Shown here: one piece after another, positions 1 to 6,723 of the stretch | How positions within the stretch are numbered: the stretch's first letter is position 1 | Layout of the letters: every line of letters starts with the position of its first letter | NCBI GenBank assembly: GCA_903868205.1 | Contig: CAIPUJ010000062.1 | Span: 1 to 27,228, forward strand | DNA length: 27,228 nucleotides | Source of the DNA: an uncultured bacterium | GTDB lineage: Bacteria; Patescibacteriota; Minisyncoccia; Phycocordibacterales; GWA1-40-21 | Direction: 5' to 3' | Notes under the pieces: model-generated | The model's input: the letters and a program-made list of their open reading frames with translations, nothing else | Told to the model about the DNA's origin: nothing | The model's database searches: none | Position numbers and translations under genes: made by a program

Positions 1-87
1 ACCGTCAGCAATGACAATTCTGTCATCTCTGCTAATATGTGTATGCATATATCCGTTTGGTTGTTGGGTTATTAACATCCCTAGCAT
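1..87 (-). CDS. Possible partial ORF running off the left edge
   Basis: A minus-strand frame is open from an ATG at 87-85 to the window edge (29 codons, beginning MLGMLITQQPNGY and including DDRIVIADG). An in-frame stop lies upstream of the ATG, so this would be an N-terminus. No ribosome binding site is visible and the family is not recognisable. The plus strand also has an open frame that ends in TAA at 73-75, so the strand is uncertain. The rest of the left intergenic region (88-277) shows no tRNA or rRNA; it holds only a weak CCC-GAAA-GGG tetraloop hairpin near 188-197. Confidence 0.22.
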   Translation of the reverse strand, partial: MLGMLITQQPNGYMHTHISRDDRIVIADG

Positions 88-277
88 ACCAAGCGGATTT
101 ATGTTTTACGACCCGTGTTGCATTTCAGAGGAGAATTCAGCCCGCCCTCTTGCATTTTGTATCTACTCTGTGGTATTATATTACTAAGCCCGAAAGGGTG
201 GTTTTTTAAAGAAAAATAAGGAGCATCGCGACTATATTTTTCTTTACCCCGTGAAATAACTTTTAGATTTATTATAT

Positions 278-751
278 ATGTATTATACGTATGTATTACA
301 TTCAACCAAAGACAAGAAATTGTACGTTGGTTGTACAAAAAATCTAAAAGTAAGATTTGAGGATCATAATAATGGTAGGGTTGAGTCTACAATAGACCGA
401 CGTCCACTTAAATTAATTTATTACGAATCCTGTTTAAATAAAGTTGATGCATTGCATCGTGAACTTTATTTAAAGTCAGCTTATGGTAAAAAAGTTTATC
501 AAAAGTCGTCTCAAATCTTATTTCATGGGGTGAAGATTTTGAAATTCGCTTCGCTCATAACAAAATCATTCATGTCAAAACTATCAAATTACATTTTGGA
601 AACAAAAGGAGAGTTAAAGCACGTAAGTTGGCCTACAAAAAAACAGACACTTATGTTTACTGCACTCGTAATAATTATTTCAATTGGAGTTGCTATTTCT
701 CTTGGTCTTTTTGACTATCTTTTTACAAGCATTTTAAAGATGTTTATATAA
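278..751 (+). CDS. GIY-YIG endonuclease-like domain reading in frame into SecE
   Basis: The frame from ATG 278 is open for 157 codons. Residues 1-80 form a small URI/UvrC-type GIY-YIG domain: YTYVL and KLYVG stand for the two motifs, the conserved Arg lies in VRFEDHN, and the conserved Glu lies in RELYLKSAYGKK. Family members of this size usually stop about here. This one has no stop; it continues through about 17 residues of unrecognised linker (around HGVKILKFASLITKSF) and then into the SecE sequence. Either the stop of a separate GIY-YIG gene was lost, giving a real fusion, or SecE starts on its own at 572 and this is a remnant. Stand-alone GIY-YIG proteins of this size are frequent in CPR genomes; their role is unknown. 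Confidence 0.6.
   Translation: MYYTYVLHSTKDKKLYVGCTKNLKVRFEDHNNGRVESTIDRRPLKLIYYESCLNKVDALHRELYLKSAYGKKVYQKSSQILFHGVKILKFASLITKSFMSKLSNYILETKGELKHVSWPTKKQTLMFTALVIIISIGVAISLGLFDYLFTSILKMFI
572..751 (+). CDS. secE: Preprotein translocase subunit SecE
   Basis: The 59-aa segment from the internal ATG at 572 has the typical single-span SecE form: an amphipathic helix ending in the conserved KGELKHVSWPTKKQ segment, followed by one transmembrane helix (about residues 25-48). SecE is the essential small subunit of the SecYEG channel in the inner membrane. Bacterial SecE often has about 60 residues, so 572 is a natural start, but the frame is open upstream to a GIY-YIG domain. The stop is followed after 1 nt by nusG, the classic secE-nusG-rplK order. 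The identification is firm; only the start is uncertain. Confidence 0.85.
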   Translation: MSKLSNYILETKGELKHVSWPTKKQTLMFTALVIIISIGVAISLGLFDYLFTSILKMFI

Positions 752-752
752 T

Positions 753-1298
753 ATGGCGAAACAAACTATAGAAGAGGGAAGACACTGGTATGCTATCCAC
801 ACTTATGCTGGATATGAAAATGCCGTTGCTAGAAATTTAAAACAAAGAATCGATTCTTTAAACATGAATGGAAAGATTTTTGATGTAGTTGTTCCTGTAG
901 AAAAGAAAATTAAAATAAAAGGAAACAAAAGAGTTGAAGAAGAAGAGAAGATATATCCTGGATACATTTTGGTAGATATGTTGGTAGACGATGAATCTTG
1001 GTTCGTTGTCAGAAACACTCCTAGAGTTACTGGTTTCGTCGGTGCTGGAGTATATCCTGTACCGCTTACTCCAAAAGAAGTAGAATTCTTCCTTGGTAAA
1101 ATGGGTGATCAGAAAGTAACTCATGATGTTGCTTTTGCAAAAGGGGAGGATGTAAAGATAGTAGACGGTCCTTTCAAAGATTTAGAAGGTAAGATAAGTG
1201 AGATAGATAGTGAGAAGGGTAAGGCAAGAGTTATGGTCCTTATGTTCGGTAGAGAGACTTCAGTCGAACTTGATCTTCTACAAATAAGAAAAGCTTAG
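753..1298 (+). CDS. nusG: Transcription termination/antitermination protein NusG
   Basis: This 181-aa protein has the NusG N-terminal domain (residues 10-115, with the signature HWYAIHTYAGYENAVARNL, PGYILVDM and VRNTPRVTGFVG) and a C-terminal KOW domain (about 128-181, with GPFKDLEGKISEID and the final LLQIRK). NusG binds RNA polymerase, raises processivity and couples transcription to ribosomes or Rho. Length is normal. It starts 1 nt after the secE stop and is followed by rplK after 63 nt, the conserved bacterial order. Confidence 0.97.
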   Translation: MAKQTIEEGRHWYAIHTYAGYENAVARNLKQRIDSLNMNGKIFDVVVPVEKKIKIKGNKRVEEEEKIYPGYILVDMLVDDESWFVVRNTPRVTGFVGAGVYPVPLTPKEVEFFLGKMGDQKVTHDVAFAKGEDVKIVDGPFKDLEGKISEIDSEKGKARVMVLMFGRETSVELDLLQIRKA

Positions 1299-1361
1299 CT
1301 TTACTTTCAGTCCAATTTCTGATACTTTATTCAAGCCTCTCAATAACTAATTAATAAACAA

Positions 1362-1784
1362 ATGGCAAAGAAAATAACAAAAAAATTAAAACTTCAAATA
1401 GCTGCGGGTAAAGCTACTCCAGCTCCACCTATCGGTCCAGCTTTGGGTCAGGCAGGTATAAACATTGGTGATTTCGTCAACAAGTTTAATACAGCAACCA
1501 AAGACAAGATCGGAGATGTATTACCAGTAGTTATCACAGTTTATGAAGATAGATCTTATGATTTCATTCTTAAGACTCCTCCAACAGCTAGTATGATACT
1601 TAAGGCTCTTGGACAAGAAAAAGGTTCAGGTAAGCCAAATACAAAGAAAATTGGTTCAATCACAAAAGCTCAAGTAAAAGAAATCGCAGAAAAGAAGCTT
1701 GTAGATATGAATGCAAACGATATAGCTGGTGCAATGAAAATGGTAGAAGGTGCAGCTAGATCTATGGGGGTTGAAGTTAAATAA
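1362..1784 (+). CDS. rplK: 50S ribosomal protein L11
   Basis: A 140-aa L11 of standard length. The N-terminal domain carries KLQIAAGKATPAPPIGPALG, and the C-terminal rRNA-binding domain ends with the signature GAARSMGVEVK. L11 binds the GTPase-associated region of 23S rRNA. In most bacteria rplA (L1) follows; here a terminator follows instead and L1 is not found in the window, as reported for one large Parcubacteria subgroup. Confidence 0.97.
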   Translation: MAKKITKKLKLQIAAGKATPAPPIGPALGQAGINIGDFVNKFNTATKDKIGDVLPVVITVYEDRSYDFILKTPPTASMILKALGQEKGSGKPNTKKIGSITKAQVKEIAEKKLVDMNANDIAGAMKMVEGAARSMGVEVK

Positions 1785-1787
1785 AAG

Positions 1788-1814
1788 AAAAAACATGCGA
1801 TGAGCATGTTTTTT
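1788..1814 (+). terminator. Rho-independent terminator after rplK
   Basis: A perfect 11-bp stem (aaaaaacatgc, loop gatga, gcatgtttttt) starts 3 nt after the rplK stop. It has A and T runs on the two sides and could work in both directions. It closes the secE-nusG-rplK operon. Confidence 0.85.
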
Positions 1815-1858
1815 AATTTTAACTTCAACCGGCCGGAGGCTGACGAGACGAGGTTGAA

Positions 1859-1878
1859 ATTTGGGTAGGGACCCAAAT
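1859..1878 (+). promoter_or_regulatory. Hairpin covering the start codon of a small ORF
   Basis: ATTTGGG at 1859-1865 pairs with CCCAAAT at 1872-1878, enclosing the first two bases of the ATG at 1877. Just upstream, TTCAACC (1824-1830) can pair either with GGTTGAA at 1852-1858 or with GGTTGAA at 1971-1977, so two mutually exclusive folds are possible. Function is unknown. Confidence 0.35.
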
Positions 1879-1981
1879 GAAAAACCTTGAACGTTTTGTA
1901 CTAAAATGTGAAAGGTGTACTGCTCCTGTAAGGAGGGCCCAGGCAACTTTTCAGCAGAAAAGTATGCGTGGGTTGAAGTAA
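1877..1981 (+). CDS. Possible 34-aa CxxC mini-protein
   Basis: A short ORF with ATG at 1877 and TAA at 1979-1981 encodes a basic 34-aa peptide beginning MKNLERFVLKCERC; the rest contains APVRRAQATFQQKSMRGLK. The single CERC pair suggests half a zinc ribbon. Support is indirect: the palindromic repeat starting at 1990 follows its stop directly, as copies of the same repeat follow ileS and efp. Against it are the short length, the lack of a Shine-Dalgarno sequence and the stable hairpins inside it (CTCCT-GTA-AGGAG; ACTTTTC-AGCA-GAAAAGT). It may be a structured RNA instead. Confidence 0.35.
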   Translation: MKNLERFVLKCERCTAPVRRAQATFQQKSMRGLK

Positions 1982-1989
1982 AAGGATAA

Positions 1990-2121
1990 AGGCTCACTCG
2001 GCTTCTCTTTTTAAAAACACGATAAAAATACCGCCGTCGCGGTATTTTTTCTATACTCACAAAATTTCTTGCTAGAAATTTCGCTCCGTAATATTTTTAA
2101 AAAGTGAAACCTCGCTCGCTT
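1990..2121 (+). repeat. Palindromic intergenic repeat, copy A
   Basis: About 130 nt with imperfect terminal inverted repeats (cores CTTTTTAAAAA and TTTTTAAAAAG) around two hairpins. The first is an 11-bp stem at 2024-2049 (AAAAATACCGC, loop CGTC, GCGGTATTTTT) followed by a T run, so it is also a good terminator. The second is an 8-bp stem at 2062-2081 with loop TGCT. It is nearly identical to the copy at 27051 and similar in architecture to the inverted copy at 19019. Confidence 0.85.
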
Positions 2122-2136
2122 ATGGGCAGAGGGGAA

Positions 2137-2187
2137 AATGCAAAAGGCGGAATGCGAAAGTATTCCGCCTTTTGCATTATTTTTTTC
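2137..2187 (+). terminator. Strong hairpin terminator upstream of dCMP deaminase
   Basis: A perfect 17-bp stem (2137-2153 with 2162-2178, loop gcgaaagt) is followed by a run of seven T. It insulates the dTMP cluster from upstream transcription. Confidence 0.8.
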
Positions 2188-2222
2188 TCCTTGTCTACTC
2201 TTTGCAAGAGCTACTAAAAGAG

Positions 2223-2228
2223 TAAAAT
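2223..2228 (+). promoter_or_regulatory. -10 element predicting a leaderless mRNA
   Basis: TAAAAT ends exactly 7 nt before the ATG at 2236, which puts the expected transcription start on the start codon. A TTGCAA at 2202-2207 is a possible -35 with a short 15-nt spacer. No Shine-Dalgarno sequence is present. Confidence 0.45.
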
Positions 2229-2235
2229 TATATGT

Positions 2236-2730
2236 ATGGAAAATACTAAACATGTGAGACCAAGTTGGGATGAATATTTTATTCAGTTAACGGAACTTGT
2301 TGGTTCACGTGGCACTTGTGATCGCGGACGTTCTGGATCTGTGATTGTAAAAAACAAAAGAATTATTGCTACAGGATATGTCGGAGCGCCAGCTGGTTTA
2401 CCAAGTTGCGATGAGGTAGGGCACGAGATGCACACCGTCACTCAGGAAGATGGAACTGTTTCTAAACATTGTATTAGAACTGGTCACGCAGAACAAAATG
2501 CCATAAACAATGCAGCACGTATTGGTGTTGCCACAGAAGGTGCAACTTTATATTGCAAAATGACTCCTTGTTATAAGTGTGCTCAAAGTATTATTAATGC
2601 GGGTATTGTTAGGGTAGTGGCTCTTCAAGATTATCATGGTGGAGCAAGGAGCAAAGAGATTTTTAAAGAAACCGGAGTTGTTTTTGAATTATTGAAAGAA
2701 GAGATGACAACTTACGAGAATATGAAATAA
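2236..2730 (+). CDS. dCMP deaminase family protein
   Basis: This 164-aa protein has the zinc-dependent deaminase fold. HAEQNAI (His84, catalytic Glu86) and PCYKC (Cys112, Cys115) supply the zinc ligands and proton shuttle. The N-terminal part (SWDEYFIQLTELVGSRGTCDR, and GYVGAPAGLPSCDEVGH) is typical of ComEB/dCMP deaminases and not of cytidine or tRNA adenosine deaminases. It would convert dCMP to dUMP, the substrate of ThyX encoded two genes downstream. It heads the dTMP cluster behind a strong terminator and is 7 nt from the next gene. Confidence 0.9.
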   Translation: MENTKHVRPSWDEYFIQLTELVGSRGTCDRGRSGSVIVKNKRIIATGYVGAPAGLPSCDEVGHEMHTVTQEDGTVSKHCIRTGHAEQNAINNAARIGVATEGATLYCKMTPCYKCAQSIINAGIVRVVALQDYHGGARSKEIFKETGVVFELLKEEMTTYENMK

Positions 2731-2737
2731 AATATTT

Positions 2738-3292
2738 ATGAATAAGATTATTTTAGCTGTAGTTGGTTTGCCTGGATCTGGTAAGACAGAAGCAATAAAC
2801 TATCTCATGGAGAAATACAAATGGCCGAAAGCTTATTTCGGTGATGTTACTTTTGATGAAATGAAATTACGTGGTTTAGATATAAATGAAAAGAATGAAA
2901 GATTCGTGAGAGAAGATTTGAGGGCAAAATATGGCCAGCTTGTATATGCTCAAAAAGTTATTGAGAAAATTAAAAATATAAAAGAAGATACTAATGTTTT
3001 AGTTGAGAGTTTATATAGTTGGGATGAATATTTAGAATTCAAAAAAGAATTTGGGGATTCTTTTAAGGTACTGGCTATCTATTCTTCACCAGAAACTCGG
3101 ATCAAAAGACTTTCTAGTAGACCAGTTCGTCCGCTTTCTAGGGAAGAAGTTGAATCCAGAGATTATTCTCAGATAGAAAATCTTAAGCAGGCTGGGCCGA
3201 TAGCAAGGGCAGATTTTACAATAGTAAACGAGGGTGAAATGGGGGAATTGTGTAGCGAGATTGATAAAATTGTTTCAACTCTTATAAAATAA
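2738..3292 (+). CDS. P-loop kinase, UPF0200/dephospho-CoA-kinase-like
   Basis: A 184-aa protein with a Walker A motif GLPGSGKT (residues 10-17). The following GDVTFDEMKLRG and VREDLRAKYGQ segments resemble the archaeal UPF0200 kinases, and the C-terminal part (RPVRPLSREEVESRD, later ADFTIVNEGE) resembles the lid and core of dephospho-CoA or nucleoside monophosphate kinases. The substrate is not evident. Its position between dCMP deaminase and ThyX suggests a (deoxy)nucleotide kinase role, which is inference. Length is normal for this group. A terminator follows. Confidence 0.7.
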   Translation: MNKIILAVVGLPGSGKTEAINYLMEKYKWPKAYFGDVTFDEMKLRGLDINEKNERFVREDLRAKYGQLVYAQKVIEKIKNIKEDTNVLVESLYSWDEYLEFKKEFGDSFKVLAIYSSPETRIKRLSSRPVRPLSREEVESRDYSQIENLKQAGPIARADFTIVNEGEMGELCSEIDKIVSTLIK

Positions 3293-3317
3293 TATAGCTT
3301 TCAAAAATACCTTTATC

Positions 3318-3345
3318 AGAAGCCACATAATAGTGGCTTCTTTTT
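3318..3345 (+). terminator. Rho-independent terminator
   Basis: A 9-bp stem (agaagccac with gtggcttct, loop ataata) is followed by TTTT. It separates the deaminase-kinase pair from thyX. Confidence 0.85.
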
Positions 3346-3401
3346 GTACTCAACCAACTTTTTGCCATGTGGTCTATATTTAAATTAATCACTAGGGGCA
3401 A

Positions 3402-3407
3402 TATAAT
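3402..3407 (+). promoter_or_regulatory. Candidate -10 element of the thyX-tmk-glyA unit
   Basis: A consensus TATAAT lies 32 nt before the thyX ATG, downstream of the terminator at 3318. No clear -35 is seen at 17 nt. The gap 3346-3439 is very AT-rich and otherwise empty. Confidence 0.4.
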
Positions 3408-3439
3408 TAAAGTATTATTAATTTAATTATTAAATATCT

Positions 3440-4729
3440 ATGAAAGTATTTGTGTATGATGAATTTGGCCCACAAGACACCGCGATGATGCAGGCTCTTT
3501 ATTCAAGAAGCGCACTGAGTGTAGAAGAACATGTAGAAAAAGTAAGAGAAAGTGGTTCTGGCAAATTCATGGAAAGATTTTATGTTGGCTATGGTCATGC
3601 GAGTATTGCAGATTGTGGTAGTACAACTATTTTTATAGAAGGAGTTAGTATGCTCGTTGCGAAAGCTATTCAGGACTGGCCATTGTATTCTGGGCAAGAA
3701 ACCAGTTCAAGATATATTGATATGTCTAAACAGGAAATCATAGATCCTGTGGGAACAAAAGAATCTAAAAAGATTTTGAATGATTGGATGACTTTTTATA
3801 CAAAAAGTCAGGTTGCTGTGCAGGAGCACATAATGAAAAAATATCCTAAGAAACTAGAGGAAGATGAAAATATTTATTCTAAGGCAGTTAAGGCGAGGGC
3901 CTTTGATACTCTTCGCGGTTTTTTACCAGCCGGAGTTGCAACACAATTTTCTTGGCATACAAACTTAAGACAGGCTCATGATAAGTTGGTTTTTTTAAGA
4001 AAGCATCCGCTTAAAGAGGTGAGGGATGTTGCTGAAAAGATTTTTGTTGGACTTAAAGAAAAATATGCACAAAGTTTTAGTCATGTGGAGACAGACGAAC
4101 AAAATTCGTACTGGAAATTCATTGAAGATGATTACAATTATTATTTTAATAAAGATGCAAAACCTTTTTCGGCTAGGACTAATATAAATAAGAAGGAACT
4201 TACAAGGTATAAAGATATTTTTAAAAAAAGAGCTATTAAGACAGGTTTGCCACATTTCTTAAGTGAGCTTGGTAATATTACATTTGAATTTCTTTTAGAC
4301 TTCGGCTCCTTCAGAGATATCCAAAGACATAGAAATGGTGTTTGTAGGATGCCACTTCTTACAACGAAGTTTGGATTTAATGAATGGTATCTAAATGAAT
4401 TACCCGAAGATGTAAAAAAGGAAGCGACTAAGCTTATAAAAGATCAGACTAAATTAATAAATAAACTAAAGACAACTCAAGAAAACAAGCAATATTATTG
4501 TGCTATGGGTTTTAACGTGACCTGTAAAGTCTCGTATGGCTTACCAGCCGCTGCTTATGTTTCCGAGCTTCGTTCCGGTAGATTGGTGCATCCAACGCTT
4601 CGTAAGATAGCCCATAAGATGAGCATAGCACTTTCTAAAATGTTTCCTGATCTTAAATTACAATCAGACTTTAGTTTGGATGAGTGGAACATTAGAAGGG
4701 GGATGCAAGATATAAGTTCAAAAAAATAA
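3440..4729 (+). CDS. thyX: Two-half FAD-dependent thymidylate synthase (ThyX-like)
   Basis: At 429 aa this is about twice the length of a classical ThyX monomer and seems to contain two ThyX-like halves. The first half has GYGHASIADCGSTTIFIEGVS (50-70), the QETSSRY part of the ThyX signature (86-92) and a helical ARAFDTLRGFLP segment (152-163), but no RHR. The second half has FRDIQRHRNG (291-300, carrying RHR) and an ELRSGRLVHPTLRK segment (376-389) but lacks the ExSxRY part. The signature thus appears split over the two halves, which could form a pseudodimer. ThyX methylates dUMP to dTMP using methylene-THF and FADH2. Neighbours tmk (1 nt away), glyA, dut and dCMP deaminase support the role. 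Confidence 0.85.
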   Translation: MKVFVYDEFGPQDTAMMQALYSRSALSVEEHVEKVRESGSGKFMERFYVGYGHASIADCGSTTIFIEGVSMLVAKAIQDWPLYSGQETSSRYIDMSKQEIIDPVGTKESKKILNDWMTFYTKSQVAVQEHIMKKYPKKLEEDENIYSKAVKARAFDTLRGFLPAGVATQFSWHTNLRQAHDKLVFLRKHPLKEVRDVAEKIFVGLKEKYAQSFSHVETDEQNSYWKFIEDDYNYYFNKDAKPFSARTNINKKELTRYKDIFKKRAIKTGLPHFLSELGNITFEFLLDFGSFRDIQRHRNGVCRMPLLTTKFGFNEWYLNELPEDVKKEATKLIKDQTKLINKLKTTQENKQYYCAMGFNVTCKVSYGLPAAAYVSELRSGRLVHPTLRKIAHKMSIALSKMFPDLKLQSDFSLDEWNIRRGMQDISSKK

Positions 4730-4730
4730 T

Positions 4731-5399
4731 ATGAATAAAAAAGGAATTTTTATTGTAATAGAGGGAGGAGAGGGAACCGGTAAAGATGCCCAGATAGATT
4801 TGCTAAAGAAAGTTTATGAAGATAGAGATATAGTCTTTACTCGTGAGCCTGGCGGAACAGAAATAGGAGAAAAAATTAGAGAGTTATTACTTAGTAAGAC
4901 ATCCTCAAAAATGTCAGCAGAAACAGAGTTACTATTATTTTTGGGTGCAAGAGCTCAAATTGTCCGTGAGATAATTGCTCCTGCTTTGTGTGCTGGTAAA
5001 ATGGTCATATCTAACCGTTTCGGTCTTTCTACTGCCGCATATCAAATATATGGTAGAGAACGTCTGTATTATGAAAAGTTTTTGCAAGAAGTTAGTGACG
5101 TTGTTGTGCAGGCATCGATGCCAGATTTGTATATTTTAATTGATGTTGATCCAAAGATAGGACTAGCTCGTGTGGCTAGTAGAGCAAAAGAAAATGATAG
5201 ATTTGATGATGAGAAGATTTCTTTCCACTCTCGTGTAAGACAAGGTTATTTAGAGTCTGTGAAGAAAACAAAAAATTATGTCATAATTAATGGTGAAAAA
5301 AGCATAGAAGATATTCACAAGGAGATACTAGAGATAATTGAAGATGCTCAGAACAATATTATTGTGGATTCATCTGCAGTTTGTGCGATGGTTAATTAA
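4731..5399 (+). CDS. tmk: Thymidylate kinase
   Basis: A 222-aa dTMP kinase. The P-loop EGGEGTGKD (residues 11-19), REPGGTEIGEKIRELLL (dTMP binding), ISNRFGLSTAAYQ (in place of the usual DRY motif) and the lid region (ASRAKENDRFD) are in the usual order. It phosphorylates the dTMP made by ThyX, whose gene ends 1 nt before. The C-terminal 12 residues after NNI are an unusual tail. The stop overlaps AT-rich sequence just before glyA. Confidence 0.93.
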   Translation: MNKKGIFIVIEGGEGTGKDAQIDLLKKVYEDRDIVFTREPGGTEIGEKIRELLLSKTSSKMSAETELLLFLGARAQIVREIIAPALCAGKMVISNRFGLSTAAYQIYGRERLYYEKFLQEVSDVVVQASMPDLYILIDVDPKIGLARVASRAKENDRFDDEKISFHSRVRQGYLESVKKTKNYVIINGEKSIEDIHKEILEIIEDAQNNIIVDSSAVCAMVN

Positions 5400-5408
5400 T
5401 TGAAATTT

Positions 5409-6587
5409 ATGAAAGATAAACAAATAGAAAAGCTAATAAAAGCAGAAGAGGTAAGACAGAAGAAAACTATTTCTCTAATCGCTTCTGAAAATTATGTTTC
5501 TGAAGATGTTTTGAAAGCCCTTGGTTCAAAATTTACAAATAAATATTCAGAAGGATATCCAGGGAAAAGATATTACAAAGGACAAACTTTTACAGACAAA
5601 GTAGAGATACTCTGCAGAGAAAGAGCCTTAAAACTTTTTGGTCTTTCAAAAAATAATTGGGCTGTGAATGTTCAAGGGCTTTCTGGCTCTCCTGCGAATC
5701 TTGCGGTTTATCTTGCACTTGTACCTGTGGGAGGGAAGGTGATGGGTATGACACTTAGTCACGGAGGACATCTTACACATGGGCACAAAGTTTCTGCTAC
5801 AGGAAAAATTTGGAATCAAATACCTTACGGAGTAAATAAAGATACAGAAGTTATTGATTATGGAGAATTAAAAAAGATTGCGATAGAGAATAAACCAAAT
5901 ATGATAATTGCTGGTTTTACTGCATATCCAAGAGCAGTAGATTTTAAAAAGTTTAGAGAAATTGCAGATACTTGCGGAGCAATACTTATGGTAGATATGT
6001 CTCATTTTGCTGGACTTGTTGCGGGTAAAGCATATCCTTCACCATTTCCATATGCAGACGTCGTAACAACCACAGTGCATAAAACTTTACGTGGTCCAAG
6101 AAGTGCACTTATTTTTTCTAAGATAGATGAAAGAGAGTTTGATAAGAAAATAGATAAAGCAGTATTTCCAGGACTACAAGGTGGTCCACACATGAATCAG
6201 GTAGCCGCTGTAGCTGTGGCTTTGAAAGAGGCGAGTGCCCCTGCTTTTAAATCATATGCGAAACAGGTAATTAAAAATGCAAAAGTTCTTGCGGAAGAAT
6301 TAAAAAAGCTTGGTTGGAAAATCGTTTCTGGTGGTACCGATAGTCATCTTATTTTAGTCGATACCTGGATGGAAGGAAAAAGAATCAGTGGGGAAGAGGC
6401 AAGTAACAGACTCGAGAAAGATGGAATTATTGTAAATAAAAATACTATTCCAAATGAAACCAGAAGCCCTATGGATCCATCAGGAATACGTTTGGGTACT
6501 GCAGGAGAAACTACAAGAGGGTCTAAGGAACAAGATATGCTGGTGTTAGCCAAGAGAATTAACAAAGTTCTACAAAAAAATAATTAG
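5409..6587 (+). CDS. glyA: Serine hydroxymethyltransferase
   Basis: PLP-dependent SHMT of 392 aa from the ATG at 5409; a TTG at 5400 in frame is less likely. The N-terminus has the family signature SLIASENYVS and GYPGKRYYKGQ. The PLP lysine is in TTTVHKTLRGPRS (Lys225), and substrate-binding residues are in NAVN-like and AVAVALKEA segments. It makes glycine and methylene-THF from serine, and so supplies the one-carbon unit for ThyX. The final residues KRINKVLQKNN are echoed by a second copy about 90 nt downstream, behind a palindromic element. Confidence 0.95.
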   Translation: MKDKQIEKLIKAEEVRQKKTISLIASENYVSEDVLKALGSKFTNKYSEGYPGKRYYKGQTFTDKVEILCRERALKLFGLSKNNWAVNVQGLSGSPANLAVYLALVPVGGKVMGMTLSHGGHLTHGHKVSATGKIWNQIPYGVNKDTEVIDYGELKKIAIENKPNMIIAGFTAYPRAVDFKKFREIADTCGAILMVDMSHFAGLVAGKAYPSPFPYADVVTTTVHKTLRGPRSALIFSKIDEREFDKKIDKAVFPGLQGGPHMNQVAAVAVALKEASAPAFKSYAKQVIKNAKVLAEELKKLGWKIVSGGTDSHLILVDTWMEGKRISGEEASNRLEKDGIIVNKNTIPNETRSPMDPSGIRLGTAGETTRGSKEQDMLVLAKRINKVLQKNN

Positions 6588-6601
6588 GGGCAAAAGAGAA
6601 A

Positions 6602-6671
6602 CCCGGTAGTGAATTTTGACCTTGTGCATAGCACGGCCCCAAAAATGGCGAGGTCAAAATCTACTACCGGG
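6602..6671 (+). repeat. Y-shaped palindromic element behind glyA
   Basis: A 21-nt arm (6602-6622, beginning CCCGGTAGTG) pairs with 6651-6671 at 20 of 21 positions if one G-U is counted. The 28-nt interior holds GTGC-ATA-GCAC (6624-6634) and a weak GGC/GCC pair, giving a three-way-junction shape. There is no T run, so it is not a plain terminator. Its CCCGGT end resembles the other CCCGTT-ended palindromes in the window. Confidence 0.7.
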
Positions 6672-6677
6672 AAAGAT

Positions 6678-6722
6678 ATGATTAAACTTGCAAAGAGGAT
6701 TGATAAAATACTTAGAAAATAA
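6678..6722 (+). pseudogene. Duplicate of the glyA 3' end
   Basis: Directly behind the palindrome, one frame reads MIKLAKRIDKILRK then TAA. This closely parallels the real glyA C-terminus MLVLAKRINKVLQKNN. It looks like the tail of a glyA copy separated from the gene body when the element arrived or when the 3' end recombined. It lies between glyA and dut, ending just before the dut ATG. Confidence 0.6.
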
Positions 6723-6723
6723 A

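Noticed and set aside
1..277. tRNA gene before secE
   Set aside because: tRNA-Trp often lies here in bacteria, but no T-loop GTTCRANNC or cloverleaf was found on either strand.
99..338. Minus-strand 79-codon frame at the left edge
   Set aside because: It overlaps the start of the GIY-YIG gene and shows no recognisable family or protein-like composition.
1819..1981. SRP RNA, 6S RNA, RNase P RNA or tmRNA in the gap after rplK
   Set aside because: None of the conserved words of these RNAs (for example the SRP GGAAG tetraloop context or the RNase P P4 sequence) was found.
1656..2060. Minus-strand open frame of 134 codons behind rplK
   Set aside because: It is antisense to the rplK 3' part, a terminator and a palindromic repeat, with low-complexity Phe-rich composition.
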